Made by a program: the position numbers and the translations under genes. The notes beneath the pieces were generated by a model, which was given only the letters and a program-made list of their open reading frames with translations, did not search any database and had not been told where the DNA came from. A stretch of 10,088 nt of DNA from Clostridium sp. CAG:253 (GTDB lineage Bacteria; Bacillota; Clostridia; Lachnospirales; Lachnospiraceae): assembly GCA_000436755.1 (NCBI GenBank), contig FR887291.1:1-10088 (forward strand). The letters are read 5' to 3'. Below, one piece after another: positions 6,629 through 10,088 of this stretch. Position 1 is the first letter of the stretch. Each line of letters opens with the position of its first letter.

Positions 6629-6641
6629 GGGGGTTGTAATT
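6629..6641 (+). promoter_or_regulatory. Ribosome binding site and AUU initiation codon of spoIIGA
   Basis: A GGGGG run (6629-6633) precedes ATT (6639-6641) by 5 bases, the best spacing among the in-frame near-cognate codons (ATC 6615, ATT 6639, ATT 6666, ATA 6678). G-runs of the same kind precede the ylmC-like gene (9062-9066) and the minus-strand acidic gene (2612-2616), so this is a usable Shine-Dalgarno variant here. A poor start codon would keep protease levels low. Confidence 0.6.
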
Positions 6642-7484
6642 TTATTTTATGCTGATTTTTATTGGATTCTAAACTTTATAATGAATTTATTTCTAGTATG
6701 GATTACGGCGTTTATACGCAGAAAAAAGTATACGCCGTTTCGATGGCTCACAGCTTCGGCTGTGGTATCTTTTTTGTCACTGATATATAAAATCCGACTG
6801 CTCATGGGAAAAAGAAGTATACCGGAGTTTTTTTTCATGTTTTTTAGTATTATGCTTCTCACGGCATTTTCATATACATATAGAGAGTATAAAGGGAAAA
6901 ATATACTGAAAGCATATATTAAAGACATGGTATCGTTATTGTTTAGCTCAGTTCTGACTGCCGGAAGTCTTTTATTGGTGAGAAGAGTTATTCACACCGG
7001 AGAGAAGGCAAGTATCCTGACTGCATTTGGTTTATCAATAGTATCATTTGCAATACTTTATGTATTATTTGCTGTTTTGCGTAATATGATTAAGAGTGAG
7101 GCGAAAAAGTGTGAAGTTACTTTAAAGGCAACGCTTTTTCAGGGGAATAAGCATGTAATAATAAATGTTTTGTATGATACGGGAAATAATCTGTCGAGTC
7201 CATATACAAATGAACCTGTAAATATAATATCAGAAAAGACAGCCATGCAGATTGGAATCAGGAAAGTACAGAAACCGCTTCTTATACCGTACAATTCAAT
7301 TGGCGGAAGCGGTATGTTGGAAACTTTCAGATTTGAGAAAGCTGTATTTCAAAATGGTGAAGTGATGCTGAATTTTTTGGGAGCATTAAGCAAAGAGATA
7401 GATGATAACGATGATATTCAGATGATTCTAAATTGCTCCAGCAAAAAACAGAAAAAAAGTGCTAAAAGGAGGACAAAATGGTAA
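6639..7484 (+). CDS. spoIIGA: SpoIIGA, sporulation sigma-E factor-processing membrane peptidase (AUU start)
   Basis: A 281-residue aspartic protease that sits in the sporulation septum and removes the pro-sequence of pro-sigma E. The N-terminal half is hydrophobic with about five membrane segments. The cytoplasmic half has the active-site motif YDTGNNL, with Asp180 (B. subtilis Asp183), then [12 protein letters not shown]. The first ATG (6681) would cut off half of the first helix. Upstream the frame is open to a TAA at 6600-6602 and contains no ATG, GTG or TTG. Starting at ATT 6639 gives [13 protein letters not shown], which aligns without gaps to the B. subtilis start MKIYLDVIWLLNF, and a G-run (6629-6633) lies 5 bases before it. 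I therefore choose ATT; a sequencing error is the alternative. The end overlaps sigE by 7 bases. The family assignment is firm; the start is inferred. Confidence 0.9.
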   Translation: MLFYADFYWILNFIMNLFLVWITAFIRRKKYTPFRWLTASAVVSFLSLIYKIRLLMGKRSIPEFFFMFFSIMLLTAFSYTYREYKGKNILKAYIKDMVSLLFSSVLTAGSLLLVRRVIHTGEKASILTAFGLSIVSFAILYVLFAVLRNMIKSEAKKCEVTLKATLFQGNKHVIINVLYDTGNNLSSPYTNEPVNIISEKTAMQIGIRKVQKPLLIPYNSIGGSGMLETFRFEKAVFQNGEVMLNFLGALSKEIDDNDDIQMILNCSSKKQKKSAKRRTKW

Positions 7485-8218
7485 AGATTTCAATGCCAAA
7501 CAAATTTCAATTCAGAATGATGCCGGAGATAAGAGGATTTATATTTCCTAAAAGAGGAGGGGAGATACATTATATAGGAGGAGCCGAGATTTTACCTGCA
7601 CCGTTTACGGTAGAAGAAGAGGAACAGGTGATGAAAAAACTCGGTTCGGATGATGATAAGGAGGCCAGGAGCAGTCTTATCGAGCACAATTTGAGACTTG
7701 TTGTATATATAGCAAAAAAGTTTGATAATACGGGTGTCGGTGTCGAGGACCTTATATCAATAGGTACGATTGGACTTATTAAAGCGATAAATACATTTAA
7801 TCCGCTTAAAAATATCAAACTTGCTACATATGCGTCGAGATGTATAGAAAATGAAATTCTGATGTATTTGAGAAGAAATAATAAACTTAAACTTGAAGTA
7901 TCAATTGATGAGCCGCTAAATGTTGACTGGGACGGAAATGAACTGCTCTTGTCCGATATTCTTGGCACTGATGAAAATATTATATCAAAGGACATGGAGG
8001 ATGAAGTTGATAAGAAACTTTTGAGACTGGCACTTGAAAAACTGAGTAAAAGAGAACGCATGATAATTGAATTAAGGTTTGGACTTAATTCAAAGGACGG
8101 AGAGGAAAAAACACAGAAAGAAGTTGCGGATATGATGGGGATTTCACAGTCATATATTTCAAGACTTGAGAAAAAAATAATAAGACGTCTCAAAAAAGAG
8201 ATAGTAAGATTGGAATAA
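7478..8218 (+). CDS. sigE: RNA polymerase sporulation sigma factor sigma-E (pro-form)
   Basis: A 246-residue precursor of the first mother-cell-specific sigma factor. The ATG at 7478 lies inside the end of spoIIGA (shared ATGGTAA), and AGGAGG (7467-7472) is 5 bases upstream within spoIIGA, so translation is probably coupled. Residues 1 to about 29 form a basic, hydrophobic pro-sequence that tethers the protein to the membrane; the cleavage zone is near [11 protein letters not shown] (27-37), matching DEVYYIGG in B. subtilis. Region 2 includes [12 protein letters not shown] (71-82), [17 protein letters not shown] (91-107) and [20 protein letters not shown] (114-133). The segment [19 protein letters not shown] (147-165) is sigma-E-specific. 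The region 4 helix-turn-helix spans [20 protein letters not shown] (214-233). The product is held inactive until SpoIIGA, encoded just upstream, cleaves it. Confidence 0.97.
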   Translation: MVKISMPNKFQFRMMPEIRGFIFPKRGGEIHYIGGAEILPAPFTVEEEEQVMKKLGSDDDKEARSSLIEHNLRLVVYIAKKFDNTGVGVEDLISIGTIGLIKAINTFNPLKNIKLATYASRCIENEILMYLRRNNKLKLEVSIDEPLNVDWDGNELLLSDILGTDENIISKDMEDEVDKKLLRLALEKLSKRERMIIELRFGLNSKDGEEKTQKEVADMMGISQSYISRLEKKIIRRLKKEIVRLE

Positions 8219-8239
8219 TAATAACATAATTGGTAAATC
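8213..8239 (+). promoter_or_regulatory. Tentative sigma-F-type promoter for sigG
   Basis: GAATA (8213-8217) and GGTAAATC (8232-8239) are 14 bases apart. They fit the B. subtilis sigma-F pattern (-35 GYWTA, -10 GGHRARHT) at four of five and seven of eight positions. The -35 overlaps the sigE stop codon, and transcription would start about 35 bases before the sigG ATG. Forespore sigma-F transcription of sigG is established in B. subtilis. AT-rich DNA gives chance matches, so this is suggestive only. Confidence 0.35.
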
Positions 8240-8281
8240 CTATTTTATATAAGCTTAAATTGAGAATATCTGGAGGTTTCG

Positions 8282-9055
8282 ATGGCTGTATATAAAGTAG
8301 AGATATGTGGTGTCAATACATCAAAATTACCGTTACTTACAGAGAAAGAAAAGAAAGAATTATTTGACAAAATAAGAAAAGGGGATAAAGAAGCAAGAGA
8401 AAAATTTATTAAGGGGAATTTAAGACTTGTATTAAGTATAATACAGAGATTTGGAGCAGCGGGTGAAAACAGCGATGATTTATTTCAAATCGGATGTGTA
8501 GGGCTTATGAAAGCTATAGACCATTTTGATGTGACAATGAACGTAAAGTTTTCGACCTACGCTGTGCCAATGATCATAGGAGAGATAAGAAGGTACCTGA
8601 GGGACAACAATAGTATAAGGGTGAGCAGGTCTGTGCGAGACCTTGCATATAAGGCGATATATACTAAAGAAGCATTGATGAAACAAAGTGAGGTAGAACC
8701 GGGAATCGAACAAATAGCTAAGGTACTCGAGGTGACGCCTGAGGATGTTGCGTTTGCACTTGATGCGATACAAAGTCCGGTTTCGCTTTATGAACCTGTA
8801 TTTGCAGAGGGAGGGGATACTCTGTATATTATGGATCAGATAAGCGATAAGAAAAATCTTGAGGAAGACTGGGTAGAGAAAATGTCGATAAAAGCAGCGA
8901 TAGACCACCTGTCTGAGAGAGAGCATCGCATAATAAAAATGAGATATTATGAGGGGAAAACGCAGATGGAAGTTGCCAATGAAATAAGTATTTCACAGGC
9001 TCAGGTAAGCAGGCTTGAAAAAAGAGCTTTGAAGGTTATGAAACAATATTTATAG
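8282..9055 (+). CDS. sigG: RNA polymerase sporulation sigma factor sigma-G
   Basis: A 257-residue late forespore sigma factor. The diagnostic N-terminus KVEICGVNTSKLPLL (5-19) is present, with region 2 NLRLVLSIIQRF (46-57), DDLFQIGCVGLMKAIDHFD (65-83) and KFSTYAVPMIIGEIRRYLRD (89-108). Region 3 has RVSRSVRDLAYKA (113-125) and VSLYEPVFAEGGDTLYIMDQ (167-186). The region 4 helix-turn-helix is GKTQMEVANEISISQAQVSR (225-244). There is no pro-sequence, as expected. The start at 8282 is supported by GGAGG (8272-8276), 5 bases upstream. It lies 63 bases after sigE with no terminator, so read-through from the spoIIGA promoter is likely, with a separate forespore promoter possible. The residue matching Asn45 of B. 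subtilis sigma-G, implicated in control by the anti-sigma CsfB/Gin, is Lys44 here. Confidence 0.97.
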   Translation: MAVYKVEICGVNTSKLPLLTEKEKKELFDKIRKGDKEAREKFIKGNLRLVLSIIQRFGAAGENSDDLFQIGCVGLMKAIDHFDVTMNVKFSTYAVPMIIGEIRRYLRDNNSIRVSRSVRDLAYKAIYTKEALMKQSEVEPGIEQIAKVLEVTPEDVAFALDAIQSPVSLYEPVFAEGGDTLYIMDQISDKKNLEEDWVEKMSIKAAIDHLSEREHRIIKMRYYEGKTQMEVANEISISQAQVSRLEKRALKVMKQYL

Positions 9056-9070
9056 TTATTTGGGGGAAGT

Positions 9071-9331
9071 ATGAGGATTTGTGAACTCAGGGAAAAGGAA
9101 GTAGTCAATGTCTGTGATGGGGAGAGGCTTGGTAATATTTGTGATATAGATTTTGAGGAACGTACAGGCAGAATCTGTACACTTGTAATACCGGGTCCAT
9201 GCAAAATATTTGGGATTATAGGACGTGACAGTGAGTATCTGATACCATACGAATGTGTAAAGCGGATAGGCGCCGACGTGGTGCTTGTTGAAATAGAAGC
9301 CGCAAAATGCCTTCATAAATGTGAATGGTAG
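9071..9331 (+). CDS. ylmC: YlmC/YmxH family PRC-barrel sporulation protein, cysteine-rich
   Basis: An 86-residue PRC-barrel-type protein of the YlmC/YmxH family. Its function is not established; the family is linked to sporulation mainly through its position after sigG. Family traits are the opening MRICELREKEVVNVCDGERL, the glycine turn, a TGRICTLVIPG strand (32-42), an FGIIGRD turn (47-53) and the closing pattern IPYECVKRIGADVVLVEI (58-75). Eight of 86 residues are cysteine (4, 15, 24, 36, 44, 62, 80, 84), including a C-terminal CLHKC pair. The ATG at 9071 is preceded by GGGGGA (9062-9067) and follows the sigG stop by only 15 bases, so it is cotranscribed with sigG. There is no signal peptide or membrane helix. 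Confidence 0.9.
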   Translation: MRICELREKEVVNVCDGERLGNICDIDFEERTGRICTLVIPGPCKIFGIIGRDSEYLIPYECVKRIGADVVLVEIEAAKCLHKCEW

Positions 9332-9343
9332 CAATTTATCCGA

Positions 9344-9372
9344 TGGACAATTAGGGTTTCTTCTATTATAAT
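9344..9372 (+). promoter_or_regulatory. Sigma-A promoter of nrdR
   Basis: TGGACA (9344-9349, one mismatch) and a perfect TATAAT (9367-9372) are separated by the ideal 17 bases. Transcription would begin near 9379, about 32 bases before the nrdR start. It sets nrdR apart from the sporulation genes upstream. I saw no NrdR-box-like palindrome here, so autoregulation is not supported. Confidence 0.78.
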
Positions 9373-9410
9373 TATTCTGAATAACGATATTTGACTGGAG
9401 GATAATGATT

Positions 9411-9863
9411 ATGAAGTGTCCATTTTGCGGTGAAGCAGATACAAGAGTGATAGATTCAAGACCGGCGGATGAAAATGCATCTATAAGAAGAAGAAGGCAG
9501 TGTGATAAATGCAATAAAAGATTTACTACATATGAGAAAGTCGAATCAATTCCGCTTGTTGTCATAAAAAAAGACCAGACAAGGGAACCGTATGACCGCT
9601 CAAAGATAGAGAGGGGGGTTTTCAGGTCGTGCCATAAACTGCCTATTTCGGTAGATGCCATGAATGCCCTTGTTGATAATGTAGAAGCAGAAGTTTTCAG
9701 CAGGGAGGCAAATGAGGTTCCGAGCAGTCTTATAGGAGAACTTGTTATGAAAAGTCTTGAAAAACTCAATGCGGTTGCATATGTAAGATTTGCATCTATA
9801 TATAGGGAATTTAAGGATGTGGATACTTTTATGGAAGAGTTAAAAAGAATTTTGGACAAATAA
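9411..9863 (+). CDS. nrdR: Transcriptional repressor NrdR
   Basis: A 150-residue regulator that represses ribonucleotide reductase genes when its ATP-cone domain senses dATP/ATP. An N-terminal zinc ribbon has Cys3/Cys6 (MKCPFCG) and Cys31/Cys34 (QCDKCNKRFTTYE), with the basic loop SIRRRRQ between them. The ATP-cone follows from about residue 47 (PLVVIKKDQTREPYDRSKIE). The C-terminus has the family pattern VAYVRFASIYREFKDVDTF. The start at 9411 is preferred over the ATG at 9405, because GGAGG (9397-9401) is 9 bases away instead of 3 and MKCPFCG is the invariant family N-terminus. Length is typical (about 150). No nrd operon is in the window; nrdR next to the sigG/ylmC group is a familiar clostridial arrangement. 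Confidence 0.97.
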   Translation: MKCPFCGEADTRVIDSRPADENASIRRRRQCDKCNKRFTTYEKVESIPLVVIKKDQTREPYDRSKIERGVFRSCHKLPISVDAMNALVDNVEAEVFSREANEVPSSLIGELVMKSLEKLNAVAYVRFASIYREFKDVDTFMEELKRILDK

Positions 9864-9877
9864 TTTATTTCATAATA

Positions 9878-9906
9878 TTGTCATATTAAAAATATTCTGT
9901 TAGTAT
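9878..9906 (+). promoter_or_regulatory. Possible sigma-A promoter for the comM-like gene
   Basis: TTGTCA (9878-9883) and TAGTAT (9901-9906) are separated by 17 bases in the 87-base gap after nrdR. The -35 has five of six and the -10 four of six consensus positions. No terminator is evident after nrdR, so the next gene may also be reached by read-through. Confidence 0.4.
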
Positions 9907-9950
9907 ATGAATATGATTTACGGGGATTTACTGTACATGGAGGAAAAATT

Positions 9951-10088
9951 ATGTATAGTGAATCGTTTAGTGCGGCTGTCTGTGGGATAGACGGCTGTGT
10001 TGTGCATGTTGAGGCAGATATTTCAGATGGGCTTCCGGGGCTCATACTTGTTGGATATCTGTCATCAGAAGTGAAAGAGGCAAGGGAA
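9951..10088 (+). CDS. comM: YifB/ComM-family Mg-chelatase-like AAA ATPase, N-terminal fragment; 3' end outside the window
   Basis: Only the first 46 codons are present. The start ATG at 9951 has GGAGG (9939-9943) 7 bases upstream. The visible N-terminus, with SAAVCGIDGCVVHVEADISD (residues 7-26), GLPGLILVG (27-35) and SSEVKEARE (38-46), matches the opening domain of the YifB/ComM family, where the pattern is usually GIDGxxVxVEVDISxGLPxFxIVG followed by LPDxAVKESRE. ComM is a hexameric branch-migration helicase that helps integrate transformed DNA in Haemophilus and Vibrio; in Clostridia the role is not established. In place of the common GLPDS the sequence has GYLSS (35-39). The AAA and C-terminal domains lie to the right. 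The symbol denotes the family, not proven function. Confidence 0.85.
   Translation, partial: MYSESFSAAVCGIDGCVVHVEADISDGLPGLILVGYLSSEVKEARE

Noticed and set aside
6681..7484. Taking ATG 6681 as the spoIIGA start
   Set aside because: It truncates the first membrane helix and discards 14 upstream codons that align with the family N-terminus; no good ribosome site precedes it.
7570..8193. A 207-codon minus-strand open frame opposite sigE
   Set aside because: The Ser/Ile/Leu-rich translation is typical of an antisense shadow, and sigE explains the region.
9405..9410. ATG at 9405 as the nrdR start
   Set aside because: It is only 3 bases from GGAGG, and the invariant MKCPFCG begins at 9411.
9332..9410. 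NrdR-box palindromes for autoregulation
   Set aside because: Nothing close to the paired ACACWATATWTWGTGT-type boxes is visible in the nrdR upstream region or elsewhere in the gaps.
9056..9859. A 267-codon open frame on the minus strand opposite the ylmC-like gene and nrdR
   Set aside because: It is fully antisense to two well-recognised conserved genes and shows no family resemblance; it is a by-product of codon bias on the other strand.

Overview
The window looks like the chromosome of a low-GC, spore-forming Firmicute, most likely a Clostridia member of the Lachnospiraceae type. The evidence is AT-rich DNA, strong Shine-Dalgarno sites, mostly TAA stops, the sporulation cluster spoIIGA-sigE-sigG, and DnaK/DnaJ sequences of clostridial character. 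The assignment to family level is inference from protein style, not from a search.

Layout. Positions 1-2134 hold the heat-shock chaperone pair: the 3' end of dnaK, a 148-base gap with three stem-loops, complete dnaJ, and a terminator shared with the next gene. Positions 2148-2606 (minus strand) encode an unrecognised acidic 152-residue protein. A 219-base divergent promoter region follows. Positions 2826-6488 form a cell-envelope unit on the plus strand: an ABC-2 permease (Wzm/TagG type), its ATPase (Wzt/TagH type, with no carbohydrate-binding tail), and a five-helix LtaS-type phosphoglycerol transferase with all expected catalytic residues and an additional C-terminal beta-rich domain. A strong terminator closes this unit. 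Positions 6543-9331 hold the sporulation block: a promoter with two 0A-box-like elements 10 bases apart, then spoIIGA, sigE, sigG and a ylmC/ymxH-type gene. Positions 9344-9863 hold nrdR with its own promoter. At the right edge, from 9951, the first 46 codons of a comM/yifB-type AAA ATPase gene run off the window.

How the genes work together. DnaJ delivers substrates to DnaK. The ABC pair would export an undecaprenyl-linked glycan or teichoic-acid-like polymer, and the LtaS-like enzyme would add glycerol phosphate to a lipid or glycan outside the cell. SpoIIGA is the membrane protease that activates pro-sigma E in the mother cell. Sigma G then acts in the forespore. YlmC/YmxH is a small PRC-barrel protein that habitually accompanies them, and NrdR represses ribonucleotide reductase genes.

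The most noteworthy observations are that spoIIGA appears to start at an AUU codon, 14 codons before the first ATG; that its promoter keeps the Spo0A-type architecture (tandem boxes, overlong -35/-10 spacing); that the ABC exporter plus LtaS-like enzyme resembles the GacDE/GacH logic of streptococcal cell-wall polysaccharide decoration; and that the YlmC-like protein is very cysteine-rich. No mobile element, CRISPR array, tRNA or rRNA was seen. No wholly new system is evident.
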